DNA of 9,888 bases from Methylophilaceae bacterium (GCA_017880825.1 JADGRN010000038.1:1-9888), one strand, 5' to 3'; positions 1-6,271 are shown, counted from the stretch's first letter. Notes: a model not told the origin generated them from the letters alone. Translations and numbers: made by a program.

Positions 1-157
1 GGTTTCAGCGGTTATGATTTTTTCATTTAGCTGAATTTAGCAGGATTAAGATGGTATTCACTGCCACGAATTTTGATTGACAAATGAAGTGCCTTTGAAA
101 GATTTTTTGACCAAAAGTGGTAAGCTTTGCAAGCTGGTTTACTATTAGTCCGCGGAT

Positions 158-270
158 TCAATTTCGAAGTGCAACACTCAATGGTGGCTTGGTGTAGCGC
201 ACCGTCTTGCCGAAGAATACCTCAAATGGGGGGGGCTTAAACCCTTCCTAGATGTGCGATCGTCGTTTGT
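158..270 (-). pseudogene. C-terminal relic of an IS30-family transposase
   Basis: Read on the minus strand, positions 232-158 give PPFEVFFGKTVRYTKPPL followed by SVALRN and a stop. This is the typical tail of IS30-family transposases (P-x-E-V-F, then a short tail ending in VAL). Just upstream, in another frame, positions 268-230 give NDDRTSRKGLSPP, matching the N-x-R-P-R-K-x-L-x-x-x-P block that normally precedes it. The frame break lies at a run of eight G (228-235). No DDE catalytic region is present, so the fragment cannot be active. The motif match is seen directly; the family assignment rests on knowledge of IS30 C-termini. The outer end of the element is probably near 145-157, but no clean inverted repeat was identified. 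Nothing recognisable was seen in 1-140. Confidence 0.75.
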
Positions 271-345
271 AGGTCGATCTGTGCGGTCGATTTTTCTCAA
301 AAGCTTCCAAGAAAAAATCCTACGACGTTTTTACACAGCCTCGGT

Positions 346-366
346 CTATTGTGTTGAAAAACTCTT
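346..366 (+). repeat. left 21-bp terminal inverted repeat of the MITE-like element
   Basis: Perfect inverted partner of 487-507. Matching stops on both sides: T345 against G508 outside, and T367 against G486 inside. Confidence 0.85.
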
Positions 367-486
367 TTACTGGGGCGGACGGAAGACTGTCTTGAAAACC
401 CGACCTCGCACAACGCTCCACTATTGACGATCAGCTAACGGCTAATGATTTGATGACCCCCAGAATCATGCCGGAACTGGTGCTGG

Positions 487-507
487 AAGAGTTTTTCAAC
501 ACAATAG
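487..507 (-). repeat. right 21-bp terminal inverted repeat of the MITE-like element
   Basis: Exact reverse complement of 346-366. It contains GAGTTTTTCAACACAATAG. Confidence 0.85.
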
Positions 508-719
508 GCCTATGCAGACCGTCAAGAACACCTGAGACCGGTCGGTTGTCAGCCACAAACAGCCGCATGACTTTCACTATTTCAGTGAAGAAACCATCCA
601 ACAATGTTAGAGTTGTTCCAAACCGATTGCAGACACTCGCAGTCCGCACTTGGCAGATGCACTGTCCTTTAACACTGCGGTAACCCAATGAAAGCCTTTA
701 TCATGGAAGGGGAGAGAAT
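508..719. other. gene-free leader upstream of pilU
   Basis: No credible gene was found here on either strand; short open frames on both strands lack family features and run into the repeat arm at 487-507. A good promoter could not be assigned. The last bases hold the pilU ribosome-binding site. In many bacteria pilT occupies the position immediately before pilU; no trace of pilT is visible here. Confidence 0.5.
708..714 (+). promoter_or_regulatory. ribosome-binding site of pilU
   Basis: AGGGGAG ends 5 bases before the ATG at 720. It fixes the start of pilU. Confidence 0.7.
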
Positions 720-1778
720 ATGAGCGATGTAATAACCCTGTTGCGGTTGATGGCGGACGGAGGGGCGTCCGATCTGTTTTTGTCGGCCCACACACGGCCT
801 CATATTAAGGTCGAGGGCATGACGCGCCCGGTTGACATGCCTGCGCTCAATTCAGGTGACACGAAGGAGCGGGCTTACGCTTTCATGACCGAACGTCAAC
901 GCAAGGATTTCGAGGAGACCAAGGAATCCAATTTTGCGCTGCAGGTCGAGGGTATTGGCCGTTTCCGCCTGAACGTATACTACCAGCGGGGCGAAGTGTC
1001 GGTGGCTGTGCGTCATATCAAATCGACCATCCCGAGTTTTGAAGAGCTTGGCTTGCCGCCGCAGGTGCGGGAGCTCTCCTTGCTCAAGCGAGGGCTGGTG
1101 CTGATGGTGGGCGCAGCCGGGTCCGGGAAAAGCACAACCTTGGCCGCAATGATTGATTACCGTGCCAAACTTATGGACGGGCATATCATTACCATCGAGG
1201 ATCCGATCGAATACCTTTTCTCGAATGGCCAGTCAGTTGTTGAGCAACGTGAAGTCGGGATTGACACCAACACGTTCGGTGATGCTCTGCGCAACGCGAT
1301 GCGTGAAGCCCCTGACGTGATTGTCATTGGCGAGATTCGCGACCGGGAGACCGCCCAGCATGCGATCATGTATGCGGAAGCAGGTGTGTTATGTATCTCC
1401 ACCATGCATAGCAACAACGCGAACCAGGCGATTGACCGTATTATCAATTTTTTCCCCCATGATGCTCGTCAGCAGGTATTGCTCGATTTGTCTCTGAATC
1501 TGAAGGGTGTGGTTGCGCAGCGCTTGTTACCTGATATTAACGGCAAGCAGGCTCTGGCAACCGGGATCCTTCTGCAATCGGCTTATGTTTCTGATTTGAT
1601 CCAGAAAGGGAAGATTGACGTTTTGAGTGACGCGATCAAGAAGGGTACCGATGTTGGCATGCAGGTTTTTGACGACAGCTTGTTCAGGCTTTATAAAGAT
1701 GGACGGGTTAGCCTCGAAGAAGCGCTACGCAACGCGGACTCGCATACTGACCTGGCTTTGCGGATCAAACTGGCCTAA
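720..1778 (+). CDS. pilU: PilU, type IV pilus retraction ATPase (PilT paralogue)
   Basis: Encodes a 352-residue cytoplasmic hexameric ATPase of the PilT/GspE superfamily; PilU works with PilT to depolymerise type IV pilin and drive twitching motility. Visible motifs in order: an N-terminal PAS-like domain (about 1-110); Walker A GAAGSGKST at 131-139; Asp box ITIEDPIEY at 157-165; Walker B DVIVIGEIRD at 189-198; His box beginning TMHSNNANQAIDRI at 218. The INFFP(x)nR block after the His box, the SLNLKGVVAQRLLP segment and the C-terminal EEALRNADS favour PilU over PilT. Length is slightly below the usual roughly 370-380, but the conserved C-terminus is present, so it appears complete. A strong AGGGGAG supports the ATG. 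No pilT is adjacent: upstream are IS relics, and an IS3 deletion derivative starts 18 bases after the stop. It is probably transcribed alone. Confidence 0.9.
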   Translation: MSDVITLLRLMADGGASDLFLSAHTRPHIKVEGMTRPVDMPALNSGDTKERAYAFMTERQRKDFEETKESNFALQVEGIGRFRLNVYYQRGEVSVAVRHIKSTIPSFEELGLPPQVRELSLLKRGLVLMVGAAGSGKSTTLAAMIDYRAKLMDGHIITIEDPIEYLFSNGQSVVEQREVGIDTNTFGDALRNAMREAPDVIVIGEIRDRETAQHAIMYAEAGVLCISTMHSNNANQAIDRIINFFPHDARQQVLLDLSLNLKGVVAQRLLPDINGKQALATGILLQSAYVSDLIQKGKIDVLSDAIKKGTDVGMQVFDDSLFRLYKDGRVSLEEALRNADSHTDLALRIKLA

Positions 1779-1796
1779 GTTCCAGCTACGCATAAC

Positions 1797-1821
1797 AGAG
1801 GTGGCCCCGAAAATTCGGACA
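1797..1821 (+). repeat. left inverted repeat of the IS3-type deletion element
   Basis: Begins AGAGGTGGCCCCG and ends TTCGGACA. It matches the reverse complement of 2162-2186 at 19 of 25 positions; mismatches cluster in the middle of the repeat. Confidence 0.75.
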
Positions 1822-2121
1822 GACCAGAGCAGCCAGTTCAGCAGTACCGAGTTTACCGGTTTACTCAAGCGTAACGGCATCGCCATCAGCATGGATGGCC
1901 GTGGCTGCTGGTGTGACAATGTGTTTGTCGAGCGGTTGTGGCGGAGCGTCAATACGAAGAGGTCTACCTCTATGCCTACGGCAGCGCGAGCGCGGTGCGA
2001 CAGGGGGGTGGCTCGATACTATGCGTTCTACAATCAGAAGAGGCCGCACACGGCGCTTGACCGGCTAACCCCGGATGAGTTCTACTTTAACAACCTGCCG
2101 GCACTACCCAAGGCAGCGTAG
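1801..2121 (+). pseudogene. IS3-family transposase OrfB, C-terminal fragment
   Basis: The fragment reads TDQSSQF, then TGLLKRNGIAISMDGRG, DNVFVERLWRS, YYAFYNQKRPHTALDRLTPD and a stop. The second catalytic Asp (in TDQSSQF) and the catalytic Glu (in VERLWRS) of the DDE triad are present; the first Asp and everything upstream are missing. The stretch after LWRSV is out of frame: 1952 to about 2003 reads NTKRSTSMPTAARARCD instead of the expected KYEEVYLYAYGSASAVRQ. One base is missing near 1951-1952 (AA for AAA) and one G is extra at 2003-2008, after which the frame is restored. The open frame extends back into pilU only by chance. It is not functional. Confidence 0.85.
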
Positions 2122-2161
2122 GCAGAATCGCAAGGCGCTACACTTAACTCTTGCTGAAAAT

Positions 2162-2186
2162 TGTCCAAACAAACGGGACCACCTCT
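2162..2186 (-). repeat. right inverted repeat of the IS3-type deletion element
   Basis: Reads TGTCCAAACAAACGGGACC then ACCTCT. It lies 40 bases after the OrfB stop, the usual place for the right end of an IS3-family element. Confidence 0.75.
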
Positions 2187-2373
2187 ATATTCAATGCATT
2201 TGCTGGATCAATATTCGGTGCAAATTAACACCTAGTCTCATATTTTGAATAGCCAACCATCTAAAATTTTGTTTTACATAATTACATTTAGAAATATTTC
2301 GAGAGTCGGCATTTGACCGGTAAGTTGGTGCGTCAGAACAAAATCAGCCAAGCGATTATTCAAACCACAGGAA

Positions 2374-2401
2374 TTGGTCGTTCTTTATAACCTTCTATAC
2401 C
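2374..2401 (+). promoter_or_regulatory. possible sigma-70 promoter for the YkgJ-type gene
   Basis: TTGGTC (2374-2379) and TATACC (2396-2401) are separated by 16 bases and lie about 58 bases upstream of the ATG at 2459. Both hexamers are imperfect. The rest of the 272-base spacer 2187-2458 is AT-rich and shows no gene. Confidence 0.3.
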
Positions 2402-2458
2402 AACAAGCAAAACAACGGCATAATTTACCAACTTCCCAAGCCCTTACTAGGTGTCACT

Positions 2459-3064
2459 ATGTCCGAACTTACACCGGAATTTAGACAAATACGTGCTTCA
2501 GCAAAACTAGACGATTTTTTCAGTAGTGTTGAGCCTGAGTTGAAAGCATATGTTGAGTCTTTGCCGCAACGGATTTCAAAAATGAATGCGCGAAGCTCCA
2601 TCAAGCTAAAGGTAGTTCTGGACACGGTGGACCGCCTGTATGACCATGCTGCCAATTTTGCCGCATGTAAGAAAGGATGCAGCCATTGCTGCCATGTATC
2701 CGTCCCCATTACCGATTATGAAGCCCGATACATCGGAGAAAATATCAATACTGCCCCTGTCTTGCTGAAGCACAGCATCAGACATGACCTCAGCGAGTTC
2801 TCCGATAAAACGCCTTGTCCATTTCTTAAGGACAATGCCTGTTCCATATATGAATTCCGCCCAATGACTTGCCGTATCCATGTCAACTTTGATATCGACA
2901 ACTACTGGTGTCTTTATGAAAACTGGAACAAGCCCGACGCCATTATCCCAAGGCCGACGATCCATGCGCTTTCGGCCGCCTATCACCAACTGGCAGGCAA
3001 GCTAAAACCTATTGTGGCGGATATCCGGGACTTTTTTCCTAATGGAAAGTTAGTCTCTGATTAA
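2459..3064 (+). CDS. YkgJ-type cysteine-cluster protein (putative zinc/iron chelator)
   Basis: A 201-residue soluble protein of the YkgJ/UPF0153 family, named for a cysteine cluster thought to bind zinc or iron; the biochemical role is not established. The eight cysteines are at 70, 74, 77, 78, 120, 128, 138 and 151. The family core is clear: CKKGCSHCC, then T-x-x-EA-x-x-I, then CPFLKDNACSIYEFRPMTCR. There is no signal peptide or membrane segment. The N-terminal 65 residues look helical and lack a known motif. The start at 2459 has only a weak Shine-Dalgarno sequence (AGG at 2449-2451); no better in-frame start was seen. It stands alone, 103 bases before the next gene. Confidence 0.8.
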   Translation: MSELTPEFRQIRASAKLDDFFSSVEPELKAYVESLPQRISKMNARSSIKLKVVLDTVDRLYDHAANFAACKKGCSHCCHVSVPITDYEARYIGENINTAPVLLKHSIRHDLSEFSDKTPCPFLKDNACSIYEFRPMTCRIHVNFDIDNYWCLYENWNKPDAIIPRPTIHALSAAYHQLAGKLKPIVADIRDFFPNGKLVSD

Positions 3065-3166
3065 AACATTCAATGAAGAATTTTCATGAAATATTATTGA
3101 ACTGGAACAAGTCACTATTGATGCTGCGTAACATATCTGCCGAGCATTGCTGAGATTCTTGTTGAT

Positions 3167-4099
3167 ATGCGGCGCATTCTGTTGTTTCTGACGATATTTC
3201 TCATTGTAAAACTTGCTGCCGCCAGTCAGCGGGATTATCCGTTTAAAGTGCACTCTCATGCGGTGCCGGGAGGGCAAGTACTGATGGCTGAGAACAAAGG
3301 CCCGGCACCGATTCTGGCAACTGTTAGACTGCTTAATCCTGTCAATTTCGCAGTCGATCAGTCATCGCCTATAACGCTGGTTGTTAAGCCGAACGAATAC
3401 ATACAGATTACAACCATGCATATCATGAATCCAGTCCAGGGGTATCGTGTCGCTACCTCTTACAAATTTTCGATCGGTGACCCGGATGTAGCTCATGATC
3501 CCAATGCAATGTATCAGTTGCCATTTCTGGATGGACAGACAACAACGATTGGGCAGGCTTGGGGTGGGAAAATCACGAGACATACCACGCCTGATTCTCG
3601 CTACGCGGTCGACTTTATCGTTCCGATCGGCGCTCCTGTGCTGGCGGCTAGAAAAGGTCGGGTGGTGGACGTAGATCAAGGTTTTATTGAGGGCGGTCCG
3701 AATCCTTTACTCGAAGCCAACCATGTGCTGATCCTGCATGAAGATGGGACATTGGGACTATATTCCCATCTGGACACCAACCGCATAACGGTAACCTTCG
3801 GGCAATCGGTAGAAGCTGGAACGCTCATCGGATATTCGGGGAATACTGGATATTCAACAGGACCACATTTACATTTTTCTGTGATGGCCAACACCCGGTC
3901 GGCCGATGGGACTGCAAAATATGTATCTATCCCGGTTAAGTTCGTAAATTACTCTCCAGTGCAGGAGCTTCAGTTATTTCAAGGCGATAAGTTGGTGGTT
4001 AGCCATAACGGGCCGCCACCTAAAGGGTTACCCGTCTACACTGGACGCCACCTGCCCGTGTTGCAACCGACCCAGGTGTTATCACCAGCCATGCCATAG
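3167..4099 (+). CDS. exported M23-family (LytM-like) metallopeptidase
   Basis: A 310-residue peptidoglycan hydrolase-like protein. Residues 1-19 form a signal peptide (MRRI, a hydrophobic core LLFLTIFLIVKL, then AAA), so it should act in the periplasm or outside. Residues 25-115 look like a beta-rich N-terminal domain without a catalytic motif. The M23 domain follows: H139 and D149 in HTTPDSRYAVDF (a known variant of HxxxD with a longer spacing), GAPVLAARKGRV, LGLYSHL with H201, and GPHLHF with H234 and H236. All expected zinc-binding and catalytic positions appear filled, so it is probably active, cutting peptide cross-links. The C-terminal 50 residues are a proline-rich tail. The Shine-Dalgarno is weak. 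Its target and any link to the neighbouring genes are not visible from sequence. Confidence 0.85.
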   Translation: MRRILLFLTIFLIVKLAAASQRDYPFKVHSHAVPGGQVLMAENKGPAPILATVRLLNPVNFAVDQSSPITLVVKPNEYIQITTMHIMNPVQGYRVATSYKFSIGDPDVAHDPNAMYQLPFLDGQTTTIGQAWGGKITRHTTPDSRYAVDFIVPIGAPVLAARKGRVVDVDQGFIEGGPNPLLEANHVLILHEDGTLGLYSHLDTNRITVTFGQSVEAGTLIGYSGNTGYSTGPHLHFSVMANTRSADGTAKYVSIPVKFVNYSPVQELQLFQGDKLVVSHNGPPPKGLPVYTGRHLPVLQPTQVLSPAMP

Positions 4100-4170
4100 A
4101 GAATTGTCAGGAGAGATTCAAAAAAACATTGCGTGCACTCTCGGCGCGTTAATAGCACTAAAAGTGACTT

Positions 4171-4180
4171 AAGGAGAAGA
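4171..4180 (+). promoter_or_regulatory. ribosome-binding site deciding the start of the zinc-ribbon gene
   Basis: AAGGAGAAGA lies just before ATG 4184 and selects it over the in-frame ATG at 4133. Confidence 0.7.
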
Positions 4181-4183
4181 ATT

Positions 4184-4411
4184 ATGGCGATGTGCTCATC
4201 ATGCGAAAAATTGATTAACGCATTTCAGGAAACTCCGCCGCATAAAGCTTTGAAATTGATTGTAGCCGAGCAGAATAAAATGGGTGAGATGGGGTTTGAG
4301 GTCATTGAGCATTATGTGTGCCCAGACTGCGGAAAAAAGTGGATAAGAGACCGAGATCGAAAGGACGAGCATGGAATGCACGCTGTATGGGAGCTGAAAA
4401 CGGATATATGA
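4184..4411 (+). CDS. 75-residue CxxC/CxxC small protein, putative zinc ribbon
   Basis: An unrecognised 75-residue protein. Two CxxC knuckles, C4-x-x-C7 and C46-x-x-C49 (VCPDCGKKW), suggest a zinc-ribbon fold. The stretch between them is probably helical and the C-terminus is charged (RDRDRKDEHG). The start is set by AAGGAGAAGA at 4171-4180, close before the ATG at 4184; an open frame continues to 4133, but that ATG has no such signal. There is no signal peptide, so it is cytoplasmic. It ends 39 bases from the convergent molybdoenzyme gene. It could be a nucleic-acid- or protein-binding adaptor; no function can be assigned. Confidence 0.7.
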   Translation: MAMCSSCEKLINAFQETPPHKALKLIVAEQNKMGEMGFEVIEHYVCPDCGKKWIRDRDRKDEHGMHAVWELKTDI

Positions 4412-4450
4412 AGCTTACTTCATAGGAAAATCAACTTTCGATGCGGATGC

Positions 4451-5293
4451 TCAGATCCCACCATACCATTCGTAGCCGTTATCTTCCCAATAGCCACCTT
4501 TGCCGCCACGAATGCCGTCAAAGCTTTCAAACAGCTCAATTTTCATCAAATACTTGGCGTGTTTGTAGCCCAACTGACGCTCAATCCGCAGTCGAAGCGG
4601 GGCGCCGTTGGACACCGGCAATGGTTTGCCATTGAGGTCATAAGCCAGAATGGTTTGGATATGGTAGGCGTCGTCCATATCCATACTTTCGTAGTAGGTT
4701 GAGTCAGGCTTAGCCGCAACTACAGCGTCGGTTTTTTCCTTGTTCTCATCAGGACTGGCTTCATCCTCGTCATCATCCATAGCGTCAGCACAGCGAAATA
4801 CGACATATTGGGCGTTAGGCAGCGGTTTGACCTGATCCAGAATGTGATGCAGTGGCACCCCTGTCCATTTCGCGATGGCGCTCCAACCCTCCACGCAGTC
4901 ATGGCGGGTAATCTGGGTACGTGATGGCATGACACGCAAATCGGCCAGAGAAAGGGCTAGAGGGGTCTCCACCAAGCCGCCGACCTCCAGCTTCCAATTG
5001 GCAAAATTGCTGTTAACCATACCCTCGTACAGTTTGCCTACTGGCATCAAAGTGCCGTTGCTTCTGAAACTCGGCGCAATATCAGCTTCTATAAACTCTT
5101 GAGCCATAGCCTTGCGCCCTGCAAAAAGTTTGTGCGCGCCACGATTAAGATATTGCGTGCTTTGTAATACGTCTACAAACGCCTTGCTGTTCGATAACCG
5201 GTCGCAGGCACTAAGAGCGGCGGCGCCGAATGCAGCAAAAACGGCGCGCAGGAAGTGGCGACGCGGCGCGTTGTTTTGTTCGATAGGCTTCAT
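4451..5293 (-). CDS. Tat-exported sulfite-oxidase/MsrP-like molybdopterin oxidoreductase
   Basis: A 280-residue protein of the sulfite oxidase superfamily, which binds a molybdopterin cofactor. The N-terminus has a twin-arginine signal RRHFLRAVFAAFG (residues 11-23) followed by a lipobox-like LSAC with Cys30, so it may be a Tat-exported lipoprotein facing the periplasm. The molybdenum-ligand Cys is C133 in RHDCVEGWSAIAKWTGVPL, the family's signature. Later core motifs are GAPLRLRIERQLGYKHAKY (230-248) and GYWEDNGYEWYGG at the C-terminus. Residues 172-190 form a strongly acidic insert (DDDEDEASPDENKEKTD). Start: AAGGGG lies 7 bases before the ATG. Its first four bases overlap the end of the upstream cytochrome b gene (ATGA), implying translational coupling. 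The substrate is unknown; MsrP normally repairs oxidised methionines using MsrQ, but the partner here is a different type of cytochrome. Confidence 0.85.
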   Translation of the reverse strand: MKPIEQNNAPRRHFLRAVFAAFGAAALSACDRLSNSKAFVDVLQSTQYLNRGAHKLFAGRKAMAQEFIEADIAPSFRSNGTLMPVGKLYEGMVNSNFANWKLEVGGLVETPLALSLADLRVMPSRTQITRHDCVEGWSAIAKWTGVPLHHILDQVKPLPNAQYVVFRCADAMDDDEDEASPDENKEKTDAVVAAKPDSTYYESMDMDDAYHIQTILAYDLNGKPLPVSNGAPLRLRIERQLGYKHAKYLMKIELFESFDGIRGGKGGYWEDNGYEWYGGI

Positions 5294-6143
5294 GGTGTTT
5301 CCCCTTGCTTTGCGGGCACTTTATCCTGCGGCACGCGGTAATATCCCGTCACCATGGAGCGCATGTGGTTCCATAGTCCACTTACGATCACTTCAAACAC
5401 GTGTATTGCCACAAATACCAATAGGCCCCATAGCCGCCAGGAAATGCAGCGTGCGTGCGGCTTGCCGACCACCAAGTAAATCAACCCAGCCAGTCCAAAC
5501 CACGTCGAGCCGAGGCGACAAAGCCCAACCGGCAATCACTACCAGCGGTAGCAGACCGAAAATCACGGCCAGATAGGCCAAATTCTGCAGCACGTTGTAG
5601 CGCTTGGCGGCCTCACCAGTGGGGTGTTTGAATTTGATGTGGTCGACGATGGAACTGCCGATATTGCGTAGTTCCAGCATTTTAGGAATCATGTCACGCC
5701 GCAGATGACCGCTGGAAATAGCATAAGCAATATAAGCCACGCCATTCAACACAAAAAGCCAGGCAAAAAAAGAAATGCCAGTGGCGTGCCATGGCCAGCC
5801 ATTGCGAGCTGGGGATGGTTGCCCAAGAGGGAAATCCGCGCGTCGTGAGAGAGGGATCATCAGCCCCGCGCGAGAGGTCCAATACGCCATCAGTGTCAAA
5901 CTCATAGCCTAATATCCTGGTCACCCCACGATATTCGTTTTTGGATACTTGTTTGGTAGTGATAGAGAATAGCGGTGTGGCGAAGTGCGAATCTTTTCCC
6001 CAGTAAAGGTGAGGATGCGCATTAAAAATATTCAACCCACTCATCAGCAGGATACACAGACAGATAACGTTGATCCAATGCATAAGGCGCACTGGCAACC
6101 GGTGACGATAGAACAGCGGGGCAACAGTTTGCTGGGCCTGTAT
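5290..6143 (-). pseudogene. cytochrome b561-type membrane subunit, frameshifted
   Basis: Three overlapping frames join into one di-heme cytochrome b of the bacterial b561/Ni-Fe-hydrogenase type. The order is RLPVRLMHWINV, GLNIFNAHPHLYWG, GFPSWATIPSSQWLA, HWHFFF | AWLFVLNGVAYIAYA, HIKFKHPTGEAAKRYNVLQ, GGRQAARTLHFLAAMG | LLVFVAIHVFEV and WNHMRSMVTGYYRVP. Bars mark +1 shifts at A7 (5765-5771) and C4 (5426-5429). Histidines in the MHW, HWH, LHF and IHV segments are likely heme ligands. A good Shine-Dalgarno AGGAG (6151-6155) sits 7 bases before an ATA at 6143-6141, where ATG is expected; the next in-frame option is TTG at 6098, without a ribosome site. It should pass electrons from the quinone pool to the molybdoenzyme, whose ATG overlaps this stop. 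It is either a recent pseudogene or carries sequencing errors. Confidence 0.8.
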
Positions 6144-6150
6144 GATAAAG

Positions 6151-6155
6151 CTCCT
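6151..6155 (-). promoter_or_regulatory. ribosome-binding site of the cytochrome b gene
   Basis: AGGAG on the minus strand, followed by a 7-base spacer and then ATA in the cytochrome frame. The ideal spacing suggests that the ATA descends from the original start codon. Confidence 0.5.
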
Positions 6156-6181
6156 GCCTATTCACAATCAATGCATTCTCA

Positions 6182-6194
6182 ATATTGTCAATAT
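6182..6194. promoter_or_regulatory. 13-bp palindrome over a minus-strand -35 box
   Basis: ATATTG-T-CAATAT is an inverted repeat with six-base arms in the divergent spacer. On the minus strand it contains a perfect TTGACA (6191-6186), pointing toward the cytochrome b/molybdoenzyme genes. The expected -10 region (ATTGTG near 6168-6163) is poor, so promoter identity is uncertain. It could be a repressor site. Confidence 0.3.
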
Positions 6195-6271
6195 CTCACC
6201 GATACCTATTTGATGCAAACCATCAACCCGATTAGAGTAAAGGCTTCCTACATTAATAATCATAAAAATCC

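Larger units (their letters stand above)
346..507. mobile_element. 162-bp MITE-like element with 21-bp perfect terminal inverted repeats
   Basis: The outer segments 346-366 and 487-507 are exact reverse complements over 21 bases (left arm begins CTATTGTGTTGAAAAACTCT). The 120 bases between them contain no plausible gene. The arms resemble the TGTTGAAAAA-type ends of DDE-transposase insertion sequences, so the simplest reading is a non-autonomous element made by internal deletion of a parent IS. The parent family was not identified. Just outside the left arm, 322-344 (CGTTTTTACACAGCCTCGG region) also resembles IS-end sequence, suggesting nested insertions. No clear target-site duplication was seen. 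A long hairpin in RNA is an alternative role for the repeat, but the 120-base loop makes it a poor terminator. Confidence 0.6.
1797..2186 (+). mobile_element. 390-bp internal-deletion derivative of an IS3-family element
   Basis: Both ends are present as 25-bp imperfect inverted repeats (1797-1821 and 2162-2186, 19 of 25 bases matching), both running from AGAGGTGG to TTTGGACA/TTCGGACA. Between them lies only the C-terminal part of OrfB, so orfA, the frameshift region and the first catalytic Asp are gone; intact IS3-family elements are about 1.2-1.5 kb. The left repeat runs straight into the OrfB sequence TDQSSQF, placing the deletion junction at about 1815-1825. No target-site duplication was seen (left flank ATAAC, right flank ATATT), though the exact termini are uncertain by a base or two. 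With both ends kept, it could in principle be mobilised in trans by a full-length relative. Confidence 0.8.

Noticed and set aside
651..666. Possible sigma-54 promoter TGGCAGATGCACTGTC before pilU
   Set aside because: The -12 element needs GC and here reads GT, so an essential dinucleotide is absent.
431..688. 85-codon minus-strand open frame (and a 77-codon plus-strand one) in the pilU leader
   Set aside because: No family resemblance or ribosome site, and both run across the inverted-repeat arm at 487-507. The minus-strand frame ends inside the MITE-like element.
1627..1800. N-terminal extension of the transposase frame into pilU
   Set aside because: It is the chance open frame of pilU read out of phase; IS sequence begins only at about 1797.
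3069..3104. Hairpin-like TTCAAT...ATTGAA after the YkgJ-type gene
   Set aside because: The stem is short and AT-rich with no T run, so it is not a supported terminator.
5393..5905. Treating the 170-codon frame as a separate short cytochrome gene
   Set aside because: Its first 40 or so residues and its last 9 are out of phase with the family. Only AWLFVLN through LHFLAAMG is genuine, and it is continued by the flanking frames.
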